From Candidatus Methylomirabilis sp. (GTDB taxonomy: Bacteria; DYJV01), in NCBI GenBank assembly GCA_020722945.1, contig DYJV01000001.1:1-64000 (forward strand): a stretch of DNA of 64,000 nt, read 5' to 3'. Every line of letters starts with the position of its first letter. Position 1 is the first letter of the stretch. A program made the position numbers and the translations under genes. Shown one piece after another: positions 1 to 11,699 of the stretch. The notes beneath the pieces were generated by a model that searched no databases, was not told the origin of the DNA, and saw nothing but the letters and a program-made list of their open reading frames with translations.

Positions 1-74
1 GCTCCCCAGGCCGGAATCGAACCAGCGACCCAATGATTAACAGTCATTTGCTCTGCCGACTGAGCTACTGGGGA
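1..74 (-). tRNA. tRNA-Asn (anticodon GTT)
   Basis: Read on the minus strand this folds as a complete cloverleaf. A 7-bp acceptor stem (TCCCCAG with CTGGGGA) has discriminator G at position 2, and there is a D-arm, an anticodon loop CTGTTAA with anticodon GTT, and a T-arm with GGTTCGATTCC. The first C of CCA is position 1 and the remainder lies outside the window, so whether CCA is encoded cannot be seen. A promoter-like sequence lies just upstream at 96-122. Confidence 0.95.
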
Positions 75-95
75 ACATGTTTAAGGGAGAGTTTC

Positions 96-122
96 ATTAT
101 ATAATTTATTTTTTTTTGTCAA
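96..122 (-). promoter_or_regulatory. Candidate sigma-70 promoter for tRNA-Asn
   Basis: On the minus strand TTGACA (122-117) is followed after 15 bp by TATAAT (101-96), or after 17 bp by TAATGA. Transcription would start near 89, about 15 nt before the mature tRNA 5' end. Both hexamers are perfect but the 15-bp spacing is short. Confidence 0.5.
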
Positions 123-202
123 GCTTTTTCTTGAAATTTATAAATATTTGTTTTAATCTATCTTTATGTTGAAATCAAATCAAAAAGGAGCTTAAATCTT
201 AA

Positions 203-1528
203 ATGAATACAAGAAAAGATAAAAATCTTGTTATATCAAGTATTTTTTATAACTTTTTCAAACTTGAATCATCTAGTGGGGTCTTACTAATATTTATAAC
301 AATTCTTACTTTAATAATAGCCAACTCCCCTCTGCACAAATATTATCATCAATTTATCCACCTAAATATCGGCTTTGAAATCGAAGGATTCAAATTTGAA
401 CAATCTCTTACTCACTGGGTAAATGACGCATTGATGAGTATATTTTTTTTAGTTGTGGGACTTGAAATAAAAAGAGAAATTTTGATAGGAGAACTTGCAA
501 CATTAAAAAAAGCCTTGCTCCCAATCTTTGCAGCCTTAGGCGGTATGCTCTTCCCAGCATTAATATTTTACTTCATAAATATGGATAATCCAGATTCTAT
601 TCATGGATGGGGTATTCCTATGGCTACAGATATAGCATTTGCATTGGGAATATTAAGCATTACAGGTAAGAAATTTCCAATCTCTTTAAAAGTATTTTTA
701 ACAGCATTTGCAACTATCGATGATATAGGTGGAATTATAGTAATAGCTATTTTTTACTCCTCAAAAATTTATTACCCATTTTTATTAGGTGTATTAATAT
801 CATTTATTATTATGCTTCTATTTAACAGAGCAAAAATTCTTAACCCAATTCCGTATGCAATACTCGGAATAATTATGTGGTTTTTTATGTTTAAATCTGG
901 GATACACTCAACATTAGCAGGATTACTCTCAGCTATTGCTATACCAGCAAAGGGTATCATAGATATTGAAAAATTTAAAATTTCAATACAAGGATTGCTT
1001 AATAAAATAAATTTAAATCAAGAGAAAAATGAAAAACAACTCCTCTCAGCTAAAAAAAATACAACAGAAATTCAAGCAATAGAGGAGCTCACACACCACT
1101 TTATCCCACCACTTTTAAAAATAGAGCATCTTTTACACCCTTGGATAGCATTCTCAATTTTACCATTCTTTGCATTTATAAATTCTGGAATATATATAGA
1201 GGGGAATTTATCCAATATGATCTTCTCAAAAACCACATTAGGAATAATGTTGGGACTCATTATAGGTAAACAACTTGGGATATTTTTATTCACATTCTTG
1301 GCTGTAAAATTAAAAATATCTGTCTTACCAAATGGAGTAAATTGGAAAATGATTTATGCCGTAAGCATTCTTGGTGGTATAGGATTCACAATGTCACTCT
1401 TTATTACAAATCTTGCATACAGTAATCAAGAAATAATAAAACTAAGTAAAATAGGTATACTTTCTGCATCACTACTATCATCAATTTTAGGTATCTTGGT
1501 ATTAAATCTTTCAAAACAAAAAAATTAG
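203..1528 (+). CDS. nhaA: Na+/H+ antiporter NhaA
   Basis: Inner-membrane electrogenic sodium/proton antiporter that exports Na+ in exchange for protons for pH and salt homeostasis. The 441-residue protein is strongly hydrophobic with about 12 membrane segments. The hallmark aspartates are present: Asp143 in ATDIAFALG, and Asp173-Asp174 in TIDDIGG, equivalent to the E. coli ion-site residues. It is longer than the roughly 390-residue E. coli protein because of a charged loop near residues 255-300, which is common in longer NhaA members. The ATG at 203 is preceded by AAAAGGAG at a sensible distance. It is monocistronic and unrelated in function to dnaA downstream; its plus strand is visibly C-richer than G. 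Confidence 0.93.
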   Translation: MNTRKDKNLVISSIFYNFFKLESSSGVLLIFITILTLIIANSPLHKYYHQFIHLNIGFEIEGFKFEQSLTHWVNDALMSIFFLVVGLEIKREILIGELATLKKALLPIFAALGGMLFPALIFYFINMDNPDSIHGWGIPMATDIAFALGILSITGKKFPISLKVFLTAFATIDDIGGIIVIAIFYSSKIYYPFLLGVLISFIIMLLFNRAKILNPIPYAILGIIMWFFMFKSGIHSTLAGLLSAIAIPAKGIIDIEKFKISIQGLLNKINLNQEKNEKQLLSAKKNTTEIQAIEELTHHFIPPLLKIEHLLHPWIAFSILPFFAFINSGIYIEGNLSNMIFSKTTLGIMLGLIIGKQLGIFLFTFLAVKLKISVLPNGVNWKMIYAVSILGGIGFTMSLFITNLAYSNQEIIKLSKIGILSASLLSSILGILVLNLSKQKN

Positions 1529-1896
1529 TAATACATTTACAATCTTGAAAATTACATTAATATAGTTTTATTACCCTTTATACTATTTTACAGGAGAGAT
1601 TTCTTTAAATTAAAAAGATTTTTTTATATACAAGATTTCTAAATATCTGTTACACACAGGCAGAGCTAATAATCAGGCAAATTAAGTAGGAGAAAATTAA
1701 AAACCCTTCTCTTCTTGTTGTTTTCTCTCAACCTATTCTTATAGTTTCTCCTCACTATACTCGTCCAAATTACAAAAATATAAACTCTAAAGATTGAAAT
1801 TGAATAAAAGAGCATAAATACATAAAAAAGAAAACATAATAAAGATTAAAATAAAAAATTGTCTTTACTATAAAAATTTGCTATATGTGATGACTT
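1529..1896. other. nhaA-dnaA intergenic region (368 bp)
   Basis: AT-rich stretch with no convincing ORF or RNA gene. It holds a degenerate DnaA-box-like TTACACACA at 1650-1658 and purine/pyrimidine tracts around 1690-1755, where AGGAGAAA is matched by an inverted TTTCTCCT about 50 nt later. No cluster of good DnaA boxes is visible here, unlike the dnaA-dnaN gap. The right end carries the candidate dnaA promoter. Confidence 0.6.
1859..1887 (+). promoter_or_regulatory. Candidate dnaA promoter close to the start codon
   Basis: TTGTCT (1859-1864), a 17-bp spacer, and TATATG (1882-1887). Each hexamer matches consensus at 4 of 6 positions. The -10 box ends 9 nt before the dnaA ATG and no Shine-Dalgarno sequence is present, so the mRNA could be leaderless or nearly so. 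Confidence 0.35.
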
Positions 1897-3225
1897 ATGG
1901 AAGAGCTAACTAAAAAATTATTCAACAAAATCAGAGAAAAAATATCAGAAGAGCATTTCTCAACATGGTTTGAACCCCTATCTATTGAATCTATTGATTT
2001 TAAAGAAAATTCAATTTCTATAATAGCACCAAATAACTTCTTCATAGAATGGCTCGAAGAAAACTTCAAAAATATAATTGAAGAGTCAATATCAGAAATA
2101 TTCAAACAGAAACTAAATATAAATTACAAAATAGTAAAAAAAGAAAAAATCATTCAAGCTGTCAAACCTAAAAAAAGCAAAGAAGAGGAAAAATCTTTCA
2201 GTAAAAATTTGAACAGTAAATATATATTTGAAAGATATGTAGTAGGTCAGTTTAACCAATTTGCACATGCTGCTTCATTTGCAGTTGCCAAAAATCCAGG
2301 TAAAAGCTACAATCCTCTCTTTATATACAGTGGAGTAGGACTCGGGAAAACACACCTCTTAAACGCAATAGGCAATTACATCATCCAAAACAATCCAAAA
2401 TCGAAAATATTATGTTTGACAAGTGAAGATTTCACCAACGATCTCGTTAAATCTATAAGAGAAGAGAAGATGTCAGAATTCAGAAACAGATATAGAACCA
2501 TTGACGTTCTCCTAATAGACGATATTCAATTTATAGCAGGTAAACAATCAACTCAAGAAGAACTCTTTCATACATTTAATTCAATATACGACAACAATAA
2601 ACAAATTGTTTTTACAAGTGATAGCTCACCAAAAGAGATATCAGGACTTGAAAATAGACTAAGAACTAGATTTGAATGGGGTTTAATAGCTGACATACAA
2701 ACCCCAGACTCTGAAACACTCGTTGCAATAATCAACAAAAAAGCTATAGAACTAAAAATAAATATAAATAACGAAATCTCATTCTTCTTAGCAAACAATT
2801 TACCTCCAAACATAAGAACAATTGAAGGTTCTCTCATAAGATTAGCTGCTATGGCATCATTTGAAAACACTAATATTAACGAAAACTTCATAAAAAGAGT
2901 ATTAAAAGACATCATAAGAATAAAAGAAAAAGATATAACAGTAGAATATATCCAAAAAATAGTATCAGAATTTTTTGGAGTAAAGATATTAGAACTAAAA
3001 TCAAGAAAAAAATCCAAACAAATTGCCCTTGCAAGACAAGTAGGAATGTATTTATCACGACACATGACCAAACTATCTTATCCACATATAGGGGAAAAAT
3101 TTGGTAAAAAAGATCACTCAACTGTAATACATGCTGAAAAGCAGATAAAAGATAAGATTGAAAAAGATCAAGAATTTAATAACAAGATACAAACCATCAA
3201 AAACATAATAAATTCAACTTATTAA
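1897..3225 (+). CDS. dnaA: Chromosomal replication initiator DnaA
   Basis: AAA+ ATPase that binds DnaA boxes and opens the origin. The 442-residue length is typical. Domain I is at about 1-85, followed by a lysine/serine-rich linker and the AAA+ domain from about 110. Walker A is GVGLGKTH with Lys151 and Walker B is LLIDDIQF with Asp208-Asp209. The C-terminal domain IV helix-turn-helix carries the DnaA signature KKDHSTVIHAEKQI. The coding sequence itself contains a perfect DnaA box at 3078-3086. It is followed by the candidate oriC and dnaN. The ATG has no obvious Shine-Dalgarno sequence. Confidence 0.98.
   Translation: MEELTKKLFNKIREKISEEHFSTWFEPLSIESIDFKENSISIIAPNNFFIEWLEENFKNIIEESISEIFKQKLNINYKIVKKEKIIQAVKPKKSKEEEKSFSKNLNSKYIFERYVVGQFNQFAHAASFAVAKNPGKSYNPLFIYSGVGLGKTHLLNAIGNYIIQNNPKSKILCLTSEDFTNDLVKSIREEKMSEFRNRYRTIDVLLIDDIQFIAGKQSTQEELFHTFNSIYDNNKQIVFTSDSSPKEISGLENRLRTRFEWGLIADIQTPDSETLVAIINKKAIELKININNEISFFLANNLPPNIRTIEGSLIRLAAMASFENTNINENFIKRVLKDIIRIKEKDITVEYIQKIVSEFFGVKILELKSRKKSKQIALARQVGMYLSRHMTKLSYPHIGEKFGKKDHSTVIHAEKQIKDKIEKDQEFNNKIQTIKNIINSTY
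3078..3086 (+). promoter_or_regulatory. DnaA box inside dnaA
   Basis: Perfect TTATCCACA within codons for Ser-Tyr-Pro-His near the dnaA 3' end. It may be chance codon use, or an extra box extending the origin leftward. It has the same orientation as the 3314-3333 pair. Confidence 0.45.
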
Positions 3226-3245
3226 ACCTTAAAATGATAAAAAAC

Positions 3246-3262
3246 AAACAAAACTTTTGTTT
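3246..3262. repeat. 17-bp palindrome in candidate oriC
   Basis: AAACAAAA-C-TTTTGTTT is a perfect 8+1+8 inverted repeat just after the dnaA stop codon. It could be a weak dnaA terminator or a protein-binding site at the origin. A one-base loop makes a simple hairpin terminator less likely. Confidence 0.5.
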
Positions 3263-3313
3263 ATAAACTGTTAAAAAAATTATACTGTTGACAACTATGA
3301 AAAACACAAAATT

Positions 3314-3333
3314 TTATCCACAACTTATTCACA
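3314..3333 (+). promoter_or_regulatory. Tandem DnaA boxes
   Basis: TTATCCACA and TTATTCACA in direct orientation separated by AC. The first is the perfect consensus and the second differs by one base. They are followed 7 bp later by a TAA-repeat tract, the arrangement expected of a basal unwinding unit. Confidence 0.75.
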
Positions 3334-3438
3334 GTATTTTTAATAATAATTACAATACTTTATAAGACATATTCACTTTTTAACATCACTACTAATTCTA
3401 TTACTATACAAAGAATAAATAGATAAAGGGGTAAAAGA

Positions 3439-6947
<3,509 letters not shown>

Positions 6948-6950
6948 TAT

Positions 6951-8861
6951 ATGTGTGGAATAGCAGGTTTTTATAGTAGTAATGGGATAAAGCAAGATAG
7001 CAACCTAATAAATAAAATGACAGATTCTTTGTTACACAGAGGACCTGACGGAAGAGGAATTTTTATTGATGATTACATTGCTCTTGGACATAGAAGGCTT
7101 TCAATAATAGATGTTGAGCTGGGTCATCAACCAATGTCTGATTCTGACAATTATATATTTGTTGTTTTTAACGGTGAAATTTTCAATTATAAAGATTTAA
7201 AAGCTCAGTTGATTGAAAAAGGGCTCATATTTAATACCAATTCTGATACAGAAGTAATTATAAATAGTTACAAATATTGGGGTGAGCAGTTTATTGAGAA
7301 ACTCAATGGAATGTTTGCATTTGCTCTATACAATAAAAGAGAGAGAACTATATATTTATATTGTGACAGAATAGGGGTTAAACCTTTATATTACACATAT
7401 TTGAATCAAACTCTAATTTTTGCATCAGAACCAAAGGCAATTTTTTTATACGATATAAAAAAAAAACTAAATCCTAAAGTATTATCAAACTATCTAACCA
7501 CTCATAATTTTAATGTTTCATATGAAACACTTTATGAAAACATTAATATTCTTGAACCAGCCAACTTTATTAAACTCACAGGGAACTCTTTTGAAATAAA
7601 AAGATATTGGGATCTCCCTTTCTCCTCAGAGGATAAGGGAGAAGATTTTTATATTCAAAATACAGCTAAATATTTAAAAGATGCAACAACAAAAAGATTA
7701 GTGTCAGATGTTAATTTAGGTGCATTTTTAAGTGGAGGGGTTGATTCAACAATTCTTGTATCAATTATTAATGATGAAATTAAAGATAAACTAAAAACAT
7801 TCAGTGTAGGATTTAAAGATAAAAACTTTAATGAATTTGAATACTCAAGTATGGTATCAAAAATATTTAATATTGAACACAGAGATTACACCATTTCAGA
7901 TGAAAGTTATTTTAATTTAAATGAATTTCTTATATCTAAAAAAGATTTTCCATTAAATGTTCCCAATGAAGTTTTGATATATTTTTTATCAACAAAATTA
8001 AAGGATTATATAACTGTTGTATTATCTGGTGAGGGTGCTGATGAGCTTTTTGGAGGATATGGGATATTTTTAAGATCTGTTCACGATTATTGCAAAATGT
8101 TTGTTTTAAATAAATGTCCAGATTTTTTCCCAGAGGATATTAAAATCTTTATGAACGATTCACTTATTAAGCTTTATAAAAATATTAAATTTTTACCTCT
8201 TGAAGATTTTATCTATGATATTTACTCTATTTTTTCATTTGAGGAAAAGAGTGTTCTTTTTAATGATAATACATTGAAAAACATAGATAATGATGATCAT
8301 ATTAAAGATAATTTTAAAAATATAATTAATAAATGTGAAAAAGAATCAATTTATGATAAATTCCTATATTTTCTTGAATTTTTTCATCTTCAAGGTTTAC
8401 TTTTGAGACTTGATAATGCTACTATGTCTGCTTCTGTTGAAGGTAGAGTTCCATTTCTTGACTATCAATTAATTGAATTTGCATTTAATATCCCATTTAA
8501 GTATAAATTAAGATGGAAAGATACTCAAAGTCAAGTAAACGCTTATGTATTAAACTCTTCAGAGATAAGTGAAAAACACGATTATTCAAAATATATACTT
8601 AAAAAAGCGTATCAAAATAAAATTCCTGATGATATTTTAAAAAGAAGTAAGTTTAGTTTTCCTGTTCCTTTAAATGATTGGTTCAATGGGAAACATAAAA
8701 ATTATTTATTAGAGAAGTTTAGAGACAAAAGTTCTAATTTTTATGAAATATTTAATTATAAAAATATAAATAGTTTCATTAATGAGCCATTATATGGTAA
8801 AAATGGGCTTAAAGTATGGATGCTTCTCAATTTAAAATTATGGTTTGACAAAAATTTTTAA
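6951..8861 (+). CDS. asnB: Asparagine synthase (glutamine-hydrolysing)
   Basis: Converts aspartate, glutamine and ATP to asparagine and glutamate. The N-terminal class II glutaminase domain begins MCGIAGF, with Cys2 as nucleophile, then RGPDG and the NGEIFNY substrate loop. The synthetase domain has the PP-loop SGGVDS from Ser261, SGEGADELFGGY, and the DNATMSASVEGRVPFLD segment. The 636-residue length fits the long bacterial AsnB class, some of which act in surface-polysaccharide clusters; no such cluster is present here. It starts 3 nt after gyrB, so translational coupling is likely, an odd pairing for a biosynthetic gene. Confidence 0.92.
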   Translation: MCGIAGFYSSNGIKQDSNLINKMTDSLLHRGPDGRGIFIDDYIALGHRRLSIIDVELGHQPMSDSDNYIFVVFNGEIFNYKDLKAQLIEKGLIFNTNSDTEVIINSYKYWGEQFIEKLNGMFAFALYNKRERTIYLYCDRIGVKPLYYTYLNQTLIFASEPKAIFLYDIKKKLNPKVLSNYLTTHNFNVSYETLYENINILEPANFIKLTGNSFEIKRYWDLPFSSEDKGEDFYIQNTAKYLKDATTKRLVSDVNLGAFLSGGVDSTILVSIINDEIKDKLKTFSVGFKDKNFNEFEYSSMVSKIFNIEHRDYTISDESYFNLNEFLISKKDFPLNVPNEVLIYFLSTKLKDYITVVLSGEGADELFGGYGIFLRSVHDYCKMFVLNKCPDFFPEDIKIFMNDSLIKLYKNIKFLPLEDFIYDIYSIFSFEEKSVLFNDNTLKNIDNDDHIKDNFKNIINKCEKESIYDKFLYFLEFFHLQGLLLRLDNATMSASVEGRVPFLDYQLIEFAFNIPFKYKLRWKDTQSQVNAYVLNSSEISEKHDYSKYILKKAYQNKIPDDILKRSKFSFPVPLNDWFNGKHKNYLLEKFRDKSSNFYEIFNYKNINSFINEPLYGKNGLKVWMLLNLKLWFDKNF

Positions 8862-8930
8862 AAATTATCTGCTTAAAACTTTAAAATATATTCTATTTTA
8901 ATAGTATATAACAAACTTCAGGAGATTATT

Positions 8931-9497
8931 TTGGAAAATATCATTAATCAAATAATAAAATATGGGAGAAAAGTAGAGAAATATGCTCTTATATCTTCTC
9001 ATGCGGGCAATATTTCTGTAAGAGATTCAGATTCTCTCTATATTACAAAGACAGGGACAATGCTTGGAGAACTCTCTTCAGAAGATATAGTAAATGTTTC
9101 TATATTTGGAGAACACCCAAACTTAAAATTTGCCTCAATGGAAACAATCGTTCATAGAGCAATTTATCAAACCAATAATTACAATTCGATAATACATTCT
9201 CATCCAGTATACGCTATTACTTTATCGTTGCTTCTTGACTCTTTTATCCCCATTGACTCAGAAGGTAAATTTGTTCTTGGAAAAATACCGATTCTTTCAG
9301 TAAAAAACAGTATTGCTTCAGAAGAAGTTGCCTCAGGGATAAAGAATCTTTATACAGATAATAAAGTTGTAATAGTCAGAAGTCATGGTGTTTTTGCTGT
9401 AGGTGATTCTTTAGAGAAAGCTTTTTATTATACAACTGTATTAGAAAATTCTGCAAAAATATTTTATTTGACAAAATTATGGAAAAAAATAAATTAA
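8931..9497 (+). CDS. Class II aldolase/adducin family protein
   Basis: Zinc-dependent sugar-phosphate aldolase or dehydratase fold of the FucA/AraD/MtnB family. Family landmarks are HAGNISVR (phosphate loop), TKTGTMLG, an acidic residue in SMETIVHRAIY, the zinc-binding pair in IIHSHPVYAI, and the third histidine in VRSHGVFAVG. At 188 residues it is slightly shorter than FucA (about 215). The specific substrate cannot be told; fuculose-phosphate aldolase and methylthioribulose-phosphate dehydratase are both possible. The start is TTG at 8931, preceded by a good AGGAG. It overlaps the channel gene by 19 nt. Confidence 0.75.
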   Translation: MENIINQIIKYGRKVEKYALISSHAGNISVRDSDSLYITKTGTMLGELSSEDIVNVSIFGEHPNLKFASMETIVHRAIYQTNNYNSIIHSHPVYAITLSLLLDSFIPIDSEGKFVLGKIPILSVKNSIASEEVASGIKNLYTDNKVVIVRSHGVFAVGDSLEKAFYYTTVLENSAKIFYLTKLWKKIN

Positions 9498-10483
9498 TTT
9501 TAGTTGTTTTTCTGACATTACTATTTATAATACTTTCATCATTAGGGTATGTTCTTATTGATGATTACTCTTTTTTAGACGCATTATATATGACCATTAT
9601 AAGTATAACTTCTGTTGGATATGGGGAAATACATACATTATCCCAACTTGGCAGAATACATACTATGTTTGTTATTTTAATTGGATTTATTCTTTTAGGT
9701 TATCTTTTAAAATTAGTTTCAGAATCAGTTTTAGAGCAAATATTATCTTCTGATTATAGGAGAAAAAAAATGATAAAAACAATTCATGACCTTGAAAACC
9801 ATTATATAATTTGTGGTTATGGAAGAATAGGGCAGATAATAACAAAAGAGTTAACTAAAAATAATTTTGAAGTTGTTGTAATTGATGACAATAAAGGACT
9901 TTACGACTTATTTATAAAACAGCATATGTTTTTCATGATAGGTGATGCTACAGATGAAGAAACTTTAATAGAATCTGGAATAGAAAAAGCAAAAGGATTA
10001 ATAGTTGCAACACCTAAAGATGCAGATAACCTATATATAATTATGACAGCAAAGCAGATAAATAAGAGCATATATGTGTTAGCACGTTCCACAAATGAAA
10101 ATTCTGAAAAAAAATTAATTAGAGCTGGTGCTGATAAAGTATTTTCACCTTACAAAATAGGTGCAAATAGGATGGTAACATCAATAATAAAGCCTAATGT
10201 CCACGATTTTTTAGATTTTACTTTACAAGAGTATAGTGAACATAACATAACTTTAGAGGAGTTCACTCTTTTTGAAAACTGTAATCTTATTGGGAAAACT
10301 CTTGCTGATACAGGATTGAGAAAAGACTATAATGGAATAGTTGTTGCTGTAAAAAGTCAAAATGGGGGGGGTAAGATGTTATTCAACCCTAATTTTGATT
10401 ATAGATTACAGCTTGGTGATACCTTAATTCTAATAATTGAGCAAAGTAGTTTTCTCAAACTTAAAAATGAAGTTGTTTTATAA
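9479..10483 (+). CDS. Potassium channel with TrkA/RCK regulatory domain
   Basis: Two-helix K+ channel fused to a cytoplasmic RCK gating domain, similar to MthK/Kch-type channels. TM1 is about residues 6-28. The pore helix and selectivity filter follow, TSVGYGE from Thr44, then TM2 at about 62-83. The TrkA-N Rossmann domain begins at YIICGYGRIGQ (Gly113) with VVIDDN after strand 2, and a TrkA-C domain occupies roughly 245-334 (LIGKTLADTGLRKDYNGIVVA). The 334-residue length is typical. It overlaps the upstream aldolase gene by 19 nt, so the two are co-transcribed, without an obvious shared function. Confidence 0.88.
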   Translation: MEKNKLILVVFLTLLFIILSSLGYVLIDDYSFLDALYMTIISITSVGYGEIHTLSQLGRIHTMFVILIGFILLGYLLKLVSESVLEQILSSDYRRKKMIKTIHDLENHYIICGYGRIGQIITKELTKNNFEVVVIDDNKGLYDLFIKQHMFFMIGDATDEETLIESGIEKAKGLIVATPKDADNLYIIMTAKQINKSIYVLARSTNENSEKKLIRAGADKVFSPYKIGANRMVTSIIKPNVHDFLDFTLQEYSEHNITLEEFTLFENCNLIGKTLADTGLRKDYNGIVVAVKSQNGGGKMLFNPNFDYRLQLGDTLILIIEQSSFLKLKNEVVL

Positions 10484-10570
10484 ATATTAATCTTATCTAA
10501 AAAATAAAGCCCTTCAGATAGTTAATATTTCGTATAATTATTAATTTTTGCTAATCTTTTCTCTTTTTTA

Positions 10571-10624
10571 TTGACAAAAAACAACAAATTATATATATTA
10601 GCACTCTCTTGTAGTGAGTGCTAA
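10571..10624 (+). promoter_or_regulatory. rpoH promoter overlapped by a perfect CIRCE operator
   Basis: TTGACA (10571-10576), 17 bp, TATATT (10594-10599) form a strong sigma-70 promoter. Overlapping its -10 box is TTAGCACTC (10598-10606), 9 bp, GAGTGCTAA (10616-10624), an exact match to the CIRCE inverted repeat bound by the heat-shock repressor HrcA. The placement over the transcription start indicates repression by HrcA that is relieved on heat shock. hrcA itself is not in the window. Confidence 0.93.
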
Positions 10625-10655
10625 TAACTTTTATCTTTTTAAAAAGGGGGTTAAT

Positions 10656-11513
10656 ATGAGTCAAAATTTTAATTTTCCTGTTGTTGCAGATAATATAGAT
10701 AGCTATATTTGTAGAATAGAGAAATTTAATCTTCTTTCAGCAGAAGAAGAGGCTATACTTATAGGAAAATATCACCAAGAAAATAATATAGAAGCAGCCC
10801 AAAAACTTGTTTTAAGTAATCTCAGATTTGTAGTAAAGATTGCTAATGAGTATAAAAGATTTGGTTTTCCTTTGAGAGATCTTATTCAAGAGGGTAACCT
10901 TGGATTAATGAAAGCTGTAAAAAATTTTGATCCTGCAAAAGGTTGTAAGAAATTTATATCTTATGCTGTATGGTGGATAAGGGCACAAATTCACGAATTT
11001 ATCATAAGAAGTTGGAGTTTGGTTAAAATAGGGACTACACAGCTACAGAAAAAACTTTTTTATAAATTTTCAAATATTGATAAAGATATAGACAACGAAG
11101 GGGTTTTGACCAGAGAGCTCGCAGAAGAGTTTAATGTAACAGAAGATAAAATTCTTGAACTTAAAAATAGACTTGAAAATAGTGATGTTTCATTGGATTC
11201 TAAATTAACAGACGATGAAGGTTCATCATTTTTAAATTTTATAGAATCTGATTACTTATCCCCTGAAGATGTTGTAATTGAAAATGAAAAAGAGGAGATA
11301 TTAAAAGATAAGCTTTATATTGCCCTTAATGTTCTAAATACAAAAGAGAAGGAAATTATTTCAGAAAGGTATCTTTCTGAATCACCCAAAACACTTGAAG
11401 AGATAGGGGATCAGTACAAGATTACAAGAGAGAGAGTAAGGCAAATTGAAAAAAAAGCTTTACTAAAGATGCAAAAAGTTTTAGATAACGATTTAAAATT
11501 GTTAGTAGCATAA
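10656..11513 (+). CDS. rpoH: RNA polymerase heat-shock sigma factor (sigma-32)
   Basis: Alternative sigma factor directing transcription of chaperone and protease genes. Region 2 shows SNLRFVVKIANEYKRFG, LIQEGNLGLMKAV and FISYAVWWIRAQI. The RpoH box is recognisable as SWSLVKIGTTQLQKKLFY, which separates it from RpoD and RpoS. Region 4 has LEEIGDQYKITRERVRQIEKKAL. The length is 285 residues from the ATG at 10656, which has AAGGGGG upstream. A GTG at 10614 would add 14 residues but lies inside the CIRCE operator and lacks a ribosome site. A strong terminator follows. Confidence 0.94.
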   Translation: MSQNFNFPVVADNIDSYICRIEKFNLLSAEEEAILIGKYHQENNIEAAQKLVLSNLRFVVKIANEYKRFGFPLRDLIQEGNLGLMKAVKNFDPAKGCKKFISYAVWWIRAQIHEFIIRSWSLVKIGTTQLQKKLFYKFSNIDKDIDNEGVLTRELAEEFNVTEDKILELKNRLENSDVSLDSKLTDDEGSSFLNFIESDYLSPEDVVIENEKEEILKDKLYIALNVLNTKEKEIISERYLSESPKTLEEIGDQYKITRERVRQIEKKALLKMQKVLDNDLKLLVA

Positions 11514-11549
11514 TATTTGATATAATTTTTATACTATACTTTCTATTTT

Positions 11550-11582
11550 AAGCAGATAGAACCTTTTCTATCTGCTTTTTTA
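11550..11582 (+). terminator. Rho-independent terminator of rpoH
   Basis: A 12-bp perfect stem AAGCAGATAGAA / TTCTATCTGCTT (11550-11561 and 11566-11577) with a CCTT loop and a run of T residues. It sits 36 nt after the rpoH stop codon. Confidence 0.92.
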
Positions 11583-11649
11583 TTTACCTTGTTTTAATCA
11601 GTTTTGGCACTCTATTAACTTTAGTTTTCAAAAAGGGTTTGAAATAGAG

Positions 11650-11678
11650 TTGATGGGTGAATAATCTGGCACTATAAG
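11650..11678 (+). promoter_or_regulatory. Candidate trmB promoter
   Basis: TTGATG (11650-11655), 17 bp, TATAAG (11673-11678). Transcription would start near 11685, about 15 nt before the trmB ATG, giving a very short leader without a clear Shine-Dalgarno sequence. Confidence 0.5.
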
Positions 11679-11699
11679 AAGAAACAGCACAATATTTGA

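Larger units (their letters stand above)
3226..3438. other. Candidate origin of replication (oriC), dnaA-dnaN gap
   Basis: The 213-bp gap holds two DnaA boxes 2 bp apart in the same orientation (TTATCCACA 3314-3322 and TTATTCACA 3325-3333). After 7 bp comes TAATAATAAT (3341-3350), which fits the TAA/TAG-type DnaA-trio pattern, and then a very AT-rich tract to about 3380. A perfect palindrome lies at 3246-3262, and a promoter-like TTGTTT-N18-TATACT (3257-3286) could serve dnaN. Position beside dnaA, box pairing and the AT-rich flank support origin function; this is inference, not proof. Confidence 0.6.

Noticed and set aside
2568-3071. Minus-strand ORF of 167 codons opposite dnaA
   Set aside because: It lies wholly inside dnaA on the other strand, has low-complexity Ser/Phe/Leu composition and no ribosome site; a shadow of A-rich dnaA codons.
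10614-10655. GTG start giving rpoH 14 more residues
   Set aside because: The GTG falls inside the CIRCE repeat and just after the predicted transcription start, and the ATG at 10656 has a strong ribosome site.
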